Positions 26,405 to 34,780 of a stretch of 64,000 bases of DNA are shown here, in pieces. The stretch is from Sulfurovum lithotrophicum. Lineage in GTDB: Bacteria > Campylobacterota > Campylobacteria > Campylobacterales > Sulfurovaceae. The notes beneath the pieces are model-generated. The model did not search any database. It was not told the origin of the DNA and saw only the letters and a list, made by a program, of their open reading frames with translations. Numbering within the stretch: the first letter of the stretch is position 1; every line of letters starts with the position of its first letter. Position numbers and translations under genes: made by a program. The DNA lies in assembly GCF_000987835.1 (NCBI RefSeq), contig NZ_CP011308.1, positions 1,178,001-1,242,000 on the forward strand, in the 5' to 3' direction.

Positions 26405-27391
26405 TTATTGTACCGTTTTTTTCTCGTCTTTTTGTGCATCCTGTTTGAATTCCTTTTTGACCTTCACCGCTTTTTGGGCCTCTTTCTTTTCAAATGCATT
26501 GACTTTCTGTTCTGCTACCTGTTCGGGTGTCTCTTTTGAGATCTTTGTATTGGCAATGATCTTCTTGAAATCATTCTTCAGTGTATCGTAAAGCTTTTCA
26601 ACAACGTTTTTGCCCTTGATCTCTTTCTGAATTTTTTCTATGTCGTCGTTGAGCAGTTTGTAGGCCGCTTCATGTCTCGAGACATAACCGAGAAGTTCCG
26701 CTCTCTTGAGCTCTTCTTTGGCTGCAGCCAGCAGTTTCTGGGCTTCTTCTTTTTTGCTTTTGTCCAGTTTGGATGCATCTGTAATGAGATCCTGAGCTGT
26801 CAGCAATGGTGTCGGGATGATCGCTTTGACCACTATAAGCGAGTTCATAGCTTCTGCAATGGCTGCAAATGCTGCCTTGTCGTTTCCTTTGTTCAGTTCA
26901 TCCAGCGCTTTTTTCGTCGCTACCGGATAAATCTTCATCGGTATGGAGATAACAGAAATATCCAGTTCATCTTTGAGGGGTGTCAGAACAGCAGTGGCAG
27001 CCTGTGTATCATGCGCTTTCAAAAGCTGCTGTGCCAGTTTGAGTCTTGCGTCTATGACATCGGATGTTCCCATAAAAGCAAAGGCCTGAAATCTCTCATC
27101 GATAGGAATAATGTCGAGTGACGGATCGGCTTTCAGCGCAGCATCAAAACTCTTCGTTGCCGCTTCAAGTGCTTTTTTCGCTTCATCCTTTTTCCCTGCC
27201 TGCATCGCCTGGAGTGCAGCAAAAGTATTTTGCATCCCTGAGATAATCTCTTTTGGCGCCTGTTTATGGTTCTTGACCTCCTGTTGTATCACATTGTTGA
27301 CCAGTTCTTTTTTCTCTGTTTTTGCCTGCAGTCCTGTTGCACTCAGGAGCAGTCCGCATGTTAAAGCTGAAAGTAAAAATCTTTTTTTCAT
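26405..27391 (-). CDS. YfdX family periplasmic protein
   Basis: 328 residues with signal peptide MKKRFLLSALTCGLLLSATGLQA. The body is almost all helical and Lys/Ala-rich; IDERFQAFAFMGTSDVIDARL and ISIPMKIYPVATKKALDELN match the YfdX family pattern of two helical repeats. E. coli YfdX is a periplasmic, chaperone-like protein linked to acid and antibiotic stress. The C-terminal 50 residues (EQKVNAFEKKEAQKAVKVKK) are extra, highly charged sequence. It is upstream of hdeD with 15 bp between. Confidence 0.75.
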   Translation of the reverse strand: MKKRFLLSALTCGLLLSATGLQAKTEKKELVNNVIQQEVKNHKQAPKEIISGMQNTFAALQAMQAGKKDEAKKALEAATKSFDAALKADPSLDIIPIDERFQAFAFMGTSDVIDARLKLAQQLLKAHDTQAATAVLTPLKDELDISVISIPMKIYPVATKKALDELNKGNDKAAFAAIAEAMNSLIVVKAIIPTPLLTAQDLITDASKLDKSKKEEAQKLLAAAKEELKRAELLGYVSRHEAAYKLLNDDIEKIQKEIKGKNVVEKLYDTLKNDFKKIIANTKISKETPEQVAEQKVNAFEKKEAQKAVKVKKEFKQDAQKDEKKTVQ

Positions 27392-27473
27392 TTTCTATCC
27401 TTATAGATTTAATTTGTTATAGTTAAATGATATTACTGTTAGTCTAACCGTTCTTTAATAAGGGGGTTCCTAC

Positions 27474-28721
27474 TTATTTCAGCGCCCATACAATCGTAGC
27501 AACCCCAAGCAGGGCGACCCATACGGCGGAACGGCTGCCGCCTTTCAAGCCTCCGAACCATAGAGCATACACTGCTTTAAGCAGGTTGTTACTGCCTGCT
27601 GCAATCATAATGGCTGTAACAAGTTCTGTCTGCGCTACGCTATACTTGCCTGTCAAAAGAGAAAATATAAAAGGGTCTATATCGGTAAATCCAACTACAA
27701 ATGAGAGTACCTGTAAGCCTCCGTTACCGTAATGACCAATGACAAAATGTGTAACCACCATCATCAGCACGAAAAGTCCGGCAAATACAAAAGCAGTTCT
27801 TAGTTCAAGCGGGTTTTCGTCGACAAAGTCAGTATTGGTGGTTTTATGCTCTCTTTGCTGCAAATATATAAAAGAGATGACCATACCTGCAACGGACAGG
27901 GCAATGAATGGTAGGGCAAGCGACTTTGCGACAGAAAAATTGAAGACCATCGCAACAACCAGAAGCCTCAGGTACATCATAGAGGTTGCTGCAATGATCG
28001 CTGCATCTATTACCGGGTTATTACCCCCTGCTTTTGCCTTCCGTGCCAGCACAACCGTCGTCGCGGTAGAAGAGTATGTCCCGCCGAAAATACCGGTAAG
28101 AAAATACCCTTTGGAAGGGAAAAGATACTTCTGTACCAGGTAGCCGCCGTAACTGATACCCGAAATGACGACGACTGCCAGCCACATCTTGAAAGGAGAG
28201 ATCGGAAGGTATGGTATGGTATTGGTATTGGGCAGCAGAGGAAGGATCACAGCGGAGAGAAGTACCATTTTCCCCAGGGTCTCGAACTCATGCATATTGA
28301 CATCATTGCTAAATCGCTGCAGAGACTGTTTGGCATTTAACAGAAAAATGATCAGCACAAAGAGAAGTGACGGCATCCAAAGCTCAAAGCGTTCGGTCAT
28401 CGGGCCGAATGCATAGACACTGAGCATGACCACATACGGCAGGATGCTTGATTTACCACTCTCGACCTTCTGCCTGTAAAAGACCAGAAAGAGAAGGGAC
28501 AGCATGATCAATACCGTAATATAGAGAGTGAAATGGACAGGTTCGATTTTATAGAAGATAAACCCAAGTATCCCTATGAAGGTATAGGTACGTGCCGTAC
28601 CGAAGAACAGATTATTATCTTTGGAATGGTATTGCTGACGGTAGGTTTTAAGCTCCATACCTACAAGAAAACTGAAGACAAAGGTAATGACAAGATGAAT
28701 GAGATCGGGAGACAGGTTCAT
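27474..28721 (-). CDS. MgtC/SapB family membrane protein with DUF4010
   Basis: 415 residues. The N-terminal MgtC-like part (LVITFVFSFLVGMELKTYR, then FFGTARTYTFIGILGFIFY) has the R-T-x-x-x-G pattern. The DUF4010 part has FLTGIFGGTYSSTATTVVLARKA and FVVGFTDIDPFIFSL. About twelve hydrophobic helices in all. Proposed substrates of such proteins are unclear; divalent cation or pH adaptation is a reasonable inference. The ATG overlaps the PPK2 stop by 4 nt, placing it last in a four-gene operon. Confidence 0.75.
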   Translation of the reverse strand: MNLSPDLIHLVITFVFSFLVGMELKTYRQQYHSKDNNLFFGTARTYTFIGILGFIFYKIEPVHFTLYITVLIMLSLLFLVFYRQKVESGKSSILPYVVMLSVYAFGPMTERFELWMPSLLFVLIIFLLNAKQSLQRFSNDVNMHEFETLGKMVLLSAVILPLLPNTNTIPYLPISPFKMWLAVVVISGISYGGYLVQKYLFPSKGYFLTGIFGGTYSSTATTVVLARKAKAGGNNPVIDAAIIAATSMMYLRLLVVAMVFNFSVAKSLALPFIALSVAGMVISFIYLQQREHKTTNTDFVDENPLELRTAFVFAGLFVLMMVVTHFVIGHYGNGGLQVLSFVVGFTDIDPFIFSLLTGKYSVAQTELVTAIMIAAGSNNLLKAVYALWFGGLKGGSRSAVWVALLGVATIVWALK

Positions 28722-29476
28722 GGTGCGATCATCTCTTTTTCATAACAGACCGGATCAAATTTGCAAATGACATCATGGTCATATACCAGCAGTGCTTTAT
28801 CTTTATCCGGATAGTCATTGAGACTCAAAAAATGTTTCATGATATTGATGCGTGCCTCTTTTTTGTCATCTGTATGGACGACATACCATGGCGCATAGAT
28901 AAAAGAAGTCTTGTTGAACATATCATCTCTTGCCTTGGAGTAAGCATCCCACATTTTTTGTGCTTTGGCATCTATAGGACTGAGCTTCCATTGTTTAAGT
29001 GGATCGGTCTTGCGTGCTTCCAGGCGCTTTTTCTGTTCTTTTTTGGTAATATCGAGATAATATTTGAAAAAACGAATATTCGAGTGTGTCAGCATCTGTT
29101 CAAAACTGCCTACTTCCTCCATAAAAGCCTTATACTGTTTTTTAGTACAAAAACCCATCACTTTTTCCACACCGGCACGGTTATACCAGCTTCGGTTGAA
29201 AAAAACAATCTCACCTGCACTTGGGAGATGCGGTACATAGCGCTGAAAATACCAGGACTTCTTCTCTTTGTCACTTGGTACTCCCAAAGCAACCGTACGT
29301 GCTTCACGTGGGCTCAGATGCTCGGTAAAACGCTTGATCGTCCCATCCTTCCCGGCTGTATCACGCCCTTCCAGGACCAGACATACAGCTACATTCTCTT
29401 CGATCACATATTTTTGGAATTTGACCAGTTCCACCTGTAACTTGTAAAGCTCTTTTTTATAGATATTTTTTTTCAC
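28718..29476 (-). CDS. ppk2: Polyphosphate kinase 2
   Basis: 252 residues. Walker A VLEGRDTAGKDGTIKRFTEH, the Walker B region GEIVFFNRSWYNRAGVEKVM and the lid LDITKKEQKKRLEARKTDPL are PPK2 signatures; single-domain length fits class I/III enzymes using polyphosphate to phosphorylate nucleoside diphosphates. The start is GTG at 29476, overlapping the TAG stop of the SQR-like gene by one base. In an operon with a proton-pumping ATPase, it could couple polyphosphate reserves to ATP supply under stress (inference). Confidence 0.9.
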   Translation of the reverse strand: MKKNIYKKELYKLQVELVKFQKYVIEENVAVCLVLEGRDTAGKDGTIKRFTEHLSPREARTVALGVPSDKEKKSWYFQRYVPHLPSAGEIVFFNRSWYNRAGVEKVMGFCTKKQYKAFMEEVGSFEQMLTHSNIRFFKYYLDITKKEQKKRLEARKTDPLKQWKLSPIDAKAQKMWDAYSKARDDMFNKTSFIYAPWYVVHTDDKKEARINIMKHFLSLNDYPDKDKALLVYDHDVICKFDPVCYEKEMIAP

Positions 29477-30864
29477 TACAGCATTCCTCTCATCATCAGG
29501 TCAAAATAGGCACGTCTCATCAGATGCAGATCCATCTCCCACCATATCCATCTGGGAGTAGTCGGATCAAGGGGGAACATTGGCGCGAGTCCTTTGGGTG
29601 TGTATTCGGCAAGCATTACCCTGCCGTATCGTGTCTTGATCGGTGAAACGGAATACCCTTCATAGCTCATTGGCTCTACTTTCCCCTCCATGATGGCAGC
29701 GATATTATCTTGAAGCACGATCGCCTGTTCCCTGACGGCACCACCGCTTTTCCCTGAAGAAAGTCCCACTACATCACCCAGACCGAAAACGTTTCTGTAC
29801 TTGGGATGGCGTAGTGTTTTTTCATCGACATCGAGCCACCCTTTATGCAGTCCGTCCTTTATACTAAGTTTAGAATCACGTACGACCTGTGGTGCCTTCA
29901 TAGGTGGCGTGATATGCAGGTAGTCATAGCTGACATTCACTTCCTCATCTCCATTCGCATAGACCGCTACCTTTTTCTCTTTATCGATACGTTTGAGAAT
30001 ATACCCATAGGAGACAGAAACATTGTCTGTTTTTTTCATTGTTCTTTTTAGTGCTGCATCGATCTTTGCAGAAGGAAAAAGTACTTTACCCGCTTTGGTC
30101 AATGTAAACTTTACTTTATGCTGAAGGTCTTTGCCTTTTATTTTCAGCCCATTTCCTTTGAGCATATCATTGGCCAAAAAGAGCATGGAGAGAGAAGCAC
30201 CCTCCCCTTTGACAGGCGTTTGGGGATCGGAAAACAGAACCTTGACCTCTGACCTTTGGGCTTTACGGCGTATGGCTTTAAGCCATAATCGTGATACGAT
30301 GGCACCTGTTGACGTTCCCTTCTCTATATCATTAAGGTGTACACTGGCGATACCGTGTTTTCCTATATCTGAAACATCCAGTCCCTCCACTGCATTGTAA
30401 TCATATTCACATCCAAGGGCTACAACAAGATAATCGTAGGGAACTGTGTTATGTTTTGCTGTCTGTACCCGGTTTTTGTCGGGATCGAATGCCGTCACTT
30501 TGTCCTTCACCCAAGTCACATTGTCCGGAAGGAGTTCACTGGTAGGGCGCTTGTTGTCAAATTCACTGAAGAGCCCTGCGGCAACATAGACCTGTCCGCT
30601 TTGGTAGAGGTGCGTCTCATTGGGAGCGATCAGTGTGATCTTCGCATTGGGTGCCGAACGTCTCAGACGGGCTGCAACGGTCATTCCTGCTGTACCGCCT
30701 CCGACGATAACGATATCGGCTTTTTTCTTACTTGCGAATGTGGAAAGTTTTGTTTTTGCCGAAGCGGACGTACCGCCACCGGCCAACAGTGCGGCACCGC
30801 TTATTCCCATGACCTTAAGAGCGTCCCTTCTTTCCATAGTACTGCCTTTAGATGATATCTTCAT
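29476..30864 (-). CDS. SQR-like flavoprotein with Tat-type signal and only one cysteine
   Basis: 462 residues. A twin-arginine-like leader (MERRDALKVMGISGAALLAG) precedes DIVIVGGGTAGMTVAARLRR for FAD and NVFGLGDVVGLSSGKSGGAV for the second FAD motif; overall the order is that of sulfide:quinone oxidoreductase/flavocytochrome c dehydrogenase. The only cysteine is C152 (ALGCEYDY). In the motif YxGYxSCP the cysteine position is serine here (YEGYSVSP, 401-408), so sulfide chemistry through a cysteine pair seems impossible. Start at 30864 chosen because AGAAGGA lies just upstream; it overlaps the ATPase end by 17 nt. Confidence 0.7.
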   Translation of the reverse strand: MKISSKGSTMERRDALKVMGISGAALLAGGGTSASAKTKLSTFASKKKADIVIVGGGTAGMTVAARLRRSAPNAKITLIAPNETHLYQSGQVYVAAGLFSEFDNKRPTSELLPDNVTWVKDKVTAFDPDKNRVQTAKHNTVPYDYLVVALGCEYDYNAVEGLDVSDIGKHGIASVHLNDIEKGTSTGAIVSRLWLKAIRRKAQRSEVKVLFSDPQTPVKGEGASLSMLFLANDMLKGNGLKIKGKDLQHKVKFTLTKAGKVLFPSAKIDAALKRTMKKTDNVSVSYGYILKRIDKEKKVAVYANGDEEVNVSYDYLHITPPMKAPQVVRDSKLSIKDGLHKGWLDVDEKTLRHPKYRNVFGLGDVVGLSSGKSGGAVREQAIVLQDNIAAIMEGKVEPMSYEGYSVSPIKTRYGRVMLAEYTPKGLAPMFPLDPTTPRWIWWEMDLHLMRRAYFDLMMRGML

Positions 30865-33469
30865 GATATTTCCTTCTATAATAACGTAATACACCCATTT
30901 TCACTACATCGTTGAAGACGAACCAGGTCAATGCATAAGCCCACATGCTGAGTCCCCATGCCCAACCGATCGGTTCCATCAGACCGAAGCCGTACACGGC
31001 AATGATCGTACCGGCGACACGGCTGAAGAAGGTGGCATTAAAGAGCGTCCAGGACGGCCACGGGCGCTTCCAGAACCAGTCATCGATACGGGTATTGTAG
31101 ATCGTCCCGTGCCCAGCTATGACCAGTTTGGCAAAGAAGGCCGATTGAACAAAATCCAACGGCAGATGCATCAGGGAGATCAGAATCCAGAAAAGTGTAA
31201 AGGAGGATAGAACGCCTGCCAGTCCGAGCCAGGAAGCCAGGATGAAGACCTCTTTCATATCCCATCTTACCGGTGTCTCCCGCAGCTTCGTATTGTCATA
31301 GGCGATCGTCATGATAGGGATATCGTTCAAAAGCGCCAGGATGATGATCATCAGTGCCGTAATAGGATAGAAATCATAGATTACGATGGCAAGTGTCATG
31401 AAAATAATGACACGGATCGTCTCTGCGATACGGAAGATCGTATAGCTTTTCATACGTTCAAAGATCTGTCTTGCTTCTTTGATCGCATCGACAATCACCG
31501 TCAACCCCGGAGCCATCAGTACGATGTCAGCTGCAGCACGTGCCGCATCGGTCGCACCGCTTACGGCAATACCGCAGTCAGCCTTTTTGAGTGCAGGCGC
31601 ATCGTTCACACCATCCCCTGTCATACCGACGATATGGTCTGCTTTTTGCAGCGAATCGACAATCATATACTTGTCTTCAGGGAAGACCTGCGCAAATCCG
31701 TCCGCCTTTTCTATCAGTGCGACGATCTCCGATTCGTGTTTTTTCACACTGCCTTTTGGAACGGGCATATTGTAAAGCTCTTTTTGCACTTTCTGGACGA
31801 TCTTTTTGACTATAGTATCGATTTCATCCTTGGAGGCGTCGGGATGCATAGACTCGGCAATGGCCCGCGAAAGGATCTGTGAAAGATAGAGATACTCCTC
31901 GACCGACTCGCCCTTGAGCGTATGGATATCTTCTATATTGTCACCGATCTTCAGCATCGAAGCGATGTATTTGGCGACAGCAATGTTGTCACCGGTGACC
32001 ATCTTGACGGATACACCTTTATCTTTGGCTTCGCTGATGGCTTCGACCGAATCCTCACGCGGAGGATCAAACAGAGGGATGAGGCCTACAAAGTGATAGG
32101 CGTCCTCTTCGCATTTTCGAAATGCCACACCGAGGGTTCTGAAGCCTTTCGAAGCAAAGTTCTCAACCTGCTTGTAGGCTTTCGCTTTATCGAACTCTTT
32201 GTCGTCGCTCTGTTCTATGATGACCTGTGGAGCGCCCTTCGTGTAAATGAGTTCACAGTCATCCCCCTCATAGATCCCTTCGGTTCTTTTGTGGACAGGA
32301 TCGAAGGGGAGGAATTTTTTAAGATGTTTGTTACTGAGTTTCTCTTCCAGCTTATTCTGATGTATGTAGTCAAAAATAGGTTTTTCAATAGGATCATTGT
32401 TCTCTTCTTTGCTGGCAAGCGCGGCAAATACCATTAGTTCTTCAGCCGTATATTGATTGGCAAGATAGGGATCTGCCAAACTCATTTTATTTTGTGTCAG
32501 CGTACCTGTTTTGTCCGAACAGAGCACATCCATTCCTGCGACTTCTTCGATGGCAGCCAGACGACTGACGATCGCCTGTTTGGTTGCCAGCACCTGTGCT
32601 CCGATAGCCATGGTCACGGTTAAGACGGCGGGCATTGCCACAGGAATGGCAGAAATGGTAAGTACCAGTGCAAAAATGAGGAGTTCTACCGTCGGCTGCT
32701 GTGTTTCTATACCGTGATACACAATAATCGCAATCATAAAGAGTGTCAGGATAATTAAAAAGTTACCGACCTTGATCACCATTTTCTGGAAGTGGCTTAC
32801 TTCTTCCTGCTCTGCTTTTGCAACAAGTCCTACGGTTTTTCCAAAGTAGGTATTCTTGGCTGTTGCTGTGACTTTTGCTATCATCTCACCCTGTTTGATG
32901 ATGGCATTGGCATAGAGGTCATCTCCGATCTTCTTATGGACGGGGAGTGATTCACCGGTCAGGGCTGACTGATCGACCAGAAGAAAATCCCCTCCAGCAA
33001 GCAGGGCTACATCTGCGGGGACGATATCACCTATCTTGACCTTGATGATATCGTCAGGAACCAGTTCTTTGGCATCGATCTCCTGCCATTTTCCGTCACG
33101 CAGTACCAGTGCCTTTCGCGCAAGCTTCTTTTTGAGTACCGCAATGGCGTTAAGCGCTTTAGACTCCTGGTAGAAATCGACAAAGGCATTGACGAATAAA
33201 AGGATTATGATAATCGTAAAATCTTCCCAGCGTTGCGCCGCTGCAGAGAGAACAGCTGCCACTTCGATCATCCAGGGGATGGGTCCCCAAAAACGCTTGA
33301 AAAGACGTTGTAACCAACTCTTTTCTTTGGCTGTGATGGCATTGGGGCCGAATTTCTTAAGGCGCTCCTGTGCCTCTTCGTGTGTCAGGCCTTTAATATC
33401 CGTATTTACTGATTTTTCTTGATCTTCAGGGATAGAGCTGTTTTCCGTATCTTTTGGATCGTTTGGCAT
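30848..33469 (-). CDS. Plasma-membrane proton-efflux P-type ATPase (P3A)
   Basis: 873 residues. Phosphorylation site CSDKTGTLTQNKM, actuator loop SALTGESLPVHKK, nucleotide-domain hinge MVTGDNIAVAKYIA and GMTGDGVNDAPALKKADCGIAV are all intact. Sequence and helix layout are those of the fungal/plant/archaeal H+-ATPase group, so it probably extrudes protons at the cost of ATP. AAAGGA precedes the ATG and TATAAT lies at 33503-33508 on the minus strand. First gene of the operon with the SQR-like protein, PPK2 and the MgtC/DUF4010 protein. Confidence 0.88.
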   Translation of the reverse strand: MPNDPKDTENSSIPEDQEKSVNTDIKGLTHEEAQERLKKFGPNAITAKEKSWLQRLFKRFWGPIPWMIEVAAVLSAAAQRWEDFTIIIILLFVNAFVDFYQESKALNAIAVLKKKLARKALVLRDGKWQEIDAKELVPDDIIKVKIGDIVPADVALLAGGDFLLVDQSALTGESLPVHKKIGDDLYANAIIKQGEMIAKVTATAKNTYFGKTVGLVAKAEQEEVSHFQKMVIKVGNFLIILTLFMIAIIVYHGIETQQPTVELLIFALVLTISAIPVAMPAVLTVTMAIGAQVLATKQAIVSRLAAIEEVAGMDVLCSDKTGTLTQNKMSLADPYLANQYTAEELMVFAALASKEENNDPIEKPIFDYIHQNKLEEKLSNKHLKKFLPFDPVHKRTEGIYEGDDCELIYTKGAPQVIIEQSDDKEFDKAKAYKQVENFASKGFRTLGVAFRKCEEDAYHFVGLIPLFDPPREDSVEAISEAKDKGVSVKMVTGDNIAVAKYIASMLKIGDNIEDIHTLKGESVEEYLYLSQILSRAIAESMHPDASKDEIDTIVKKIVQKVQKELYNMPVPKGSVKKHESEIVALIEKADGFAQVFPEDKYMIVDSLQKADHIVGMTGDGVNDAPALKKADCGIAVSGATDAARAAADIVLMAPGLTVIVDAIKEARQIFERMKSYTIFRIAETIRVIIFMTLAIVIYDFYPITALMIIILALLNDIPIMTIAYDNTKLRETPVRWDMKEVFILASWLGLAGVLSSFTLFWILISLMHLPLDFVQSAFFAKLVIAGHGTIYNTRIDDWFWKRPWPSWTLFNATFFSRVAGTIIAVYGFGLMEPIGWAWGLSMWAYALTWFVFNDVVKMGVLRYYRRKYHEDII

Positions 33470-33502
33470 CTCGGTTTCCTTTTTGGTATCAATTATTTTT
33501 TT

Positions 33503-33508
33503 ATTATA
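33503..33508 (-). promoter_or_regulatory. -10 box of the proton-ATPase operon
   Basis: AGTATAAT on the minus strand, 34 nt upstream of the ATPase ATG. Confidence 0.5.
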
Positions 33509-33539
33509 CTCCCAAACCTTACAAAAAAGTTAATGAAGA

Positions 33540-34232
33540 TCAATTAACTTTCACTTTTTTGATGGCAGTCATCCCTGTGTCATAACGGTAGACCAGCGGT
33601 TTCCCTGTCGGGATCTCGAGTTTAACGACGGCATCGGTACTTAAGTGCTCTATCTCCATGACCAGGGCACGCAGTGAATTTCCGTGCGCGCTGACAAGGA
33701 CTGTTTTTCCCTTCGCCAACTCGGGTATGAGCACGTCGCGATAATATTCTTTCACTCTCGCGTGGGTGTCTTTCAGTGATTCGCTTTTGGGCAGCAGTGC
33801 CGGGTCGAGATCTCTGTATTTGGGGTCGAACTTCGCGGCGCGGGGATCGTTCTCATCCAGTGGGGGCGGCGGTGTGCTGTAGCCTCTCCTGACGCTCAAG
33901 AAGGCTTCCTCCCCTATTTCCTGTTTTACAACATCTTTGTTACGTTGCTGCCAGGCGCCGTAGTGGCGTTCATTGAGCTTCCAACTCTTGATACAGTCTA
34001 TATGTTCCCATACCATCTCCAACAATGCAATCTGTGCCGTATGGATCGCACGTTTAAGCCATGAAGTATAACAGACATCGGGATAGAGCTTCAGTCTTTT
34101 CAGTTCCGCTGCCGCTTTTATTGCCTCCTGCCGTCCCTGATCGCTCAGTTCGATATCTGTCCATCCCGTGAAGATATTCTCTTTATTGTAGACACTTTGG
34201 CCGTGTCGTAAAAGTATCAATGTTGCAGCCAT
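33540..34232 (-). CDS. gpmA: 2,3-bisphosphoglycerate-dependent phosphoglycerate mutase
   Basis: 230 residues. The phosphohistidine motif LILLRHGQSVYNKENIFTGW, LNERHYGAWQQRNK and VLVSAHGNSLRALV are the dPGM active-site pieces. Interconverts 3- and 2-phosphoglycerate, linking to the enolase and GAPDH genes at 19-21 kb. The start at 34232 follows GGAGGAAG and overlaps the DedA stop (TAATG); upstream in-frame sequence is only the DedA gene read in another frame. Placement with transporters rather than with the glycolytic operon is unusual. Confidence 0.9.
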   Translation of the reverse strand: MAATLILLRHGQSVYNKENIFTGWTDIELSDQGRQEAIKAAAELKRLKLYPDVCYTSWLKRAIHTAQIALLEMVWEHIDCIKSWKLNERHYGAWQQRNKDVVKQEIGEEAFLSVRRGYSTPPPPLDENDPRAAKFDPKYRDLDPALLPKSESLKDTHARVKEYYRDVLIPELAKGKTVLVSAHGNSLRALVMEIEHLSTDAVVKLEIPTGKPLVYRYDTGMTAIKKVKVN

Positions 34233-34777
34233 TATACTTCCTCCTCTTTTTGCAGCAGATAAATGATATAGAAAAACAGTATTACCAGCAGTGCAATGGT
34301 GAGATGCCGCTGCACAAACGTCAGCAGATCTATGACCGTATGGCCGAAGTAATAACCCAAAGTCGTAAAGGTTACTGCCCATAGCACCACACCGATAATA
34401 TCCAGTAACAAAAACTTCCAAAAACTGAAACCCGATACACCCAGCATCAGAAGTGCCGGGATATGTGTACCGTAAACAAAACGTTCAAAAATAACGATCC
34501 AGCTTCCATAGTGAAGGAACCAGCTTTCGATTCTCTGCATCTTTTCCTCATAATTTTTAAGTAAGATTTCGGTTTTAGTCTTGAACAGACGTCCGGTTAG
34601 GAATACTGCCGTATCACCTATCAATGCACCACCGATAGTGAGAAGTAGGACTTGCGGCAGATCGAACTTACCCACTTTAACCATGTATCCTGCCAGTGTC
34701 AACCCGATCTCTCCTTCCAGAATGCTCCAGATGAAGAGTATTCCGTAGGAGAAATGCGCTATGAAAAAATCTATCAT
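34232..34777 (-). CDS. DedA family membrane protein
   Basis: 181 residues. Helices and motifs of the DedA/SNARE-associated family are seen: GEIGLTLAGYMVKVG, GALIGDTAVFLTGR, ERFVYGTHIPALLMLGVSG (normally an E/F-x-R-F-x-P-x-x-R-x-x-x-P-x-x-AG motif) and FLLLDIIGVVLWAVTF. DedA proteins are associated with membrane potential and phospholipid flipping. The VYGTHIP segment lacks the usual arginine and second proline, so this is a divergent member. Coupled to gpmA by a one-base overlap. Confidence 0.75.
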   Translation of the reverse strand: MIDFFIAHFSYGILFIWSILEGEIGLTLAGYMVKVGKFDLPQVLLLTIGGALIGDTAVFLTGRLFKTKTEILLKNYEEKMQRIESWFLHYGSWIVIFERFVYGTHIPALLMLGVSGFSFWKFLLLDIIGVVLWAVTFTTLGYYFGHTVIDLLTFVQRHLTIALLVILFFYIIYLLQKEEEV

Positions 34778-34780
34778 TTT

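Noticed and set aside
34233-34421. N-terminal extension of gpmA by 63 residues
   Set aside because: The extension is the DedA gene read in another frame; the start at 34232 has GGAGGAAG and begins right at the catalytic motif.
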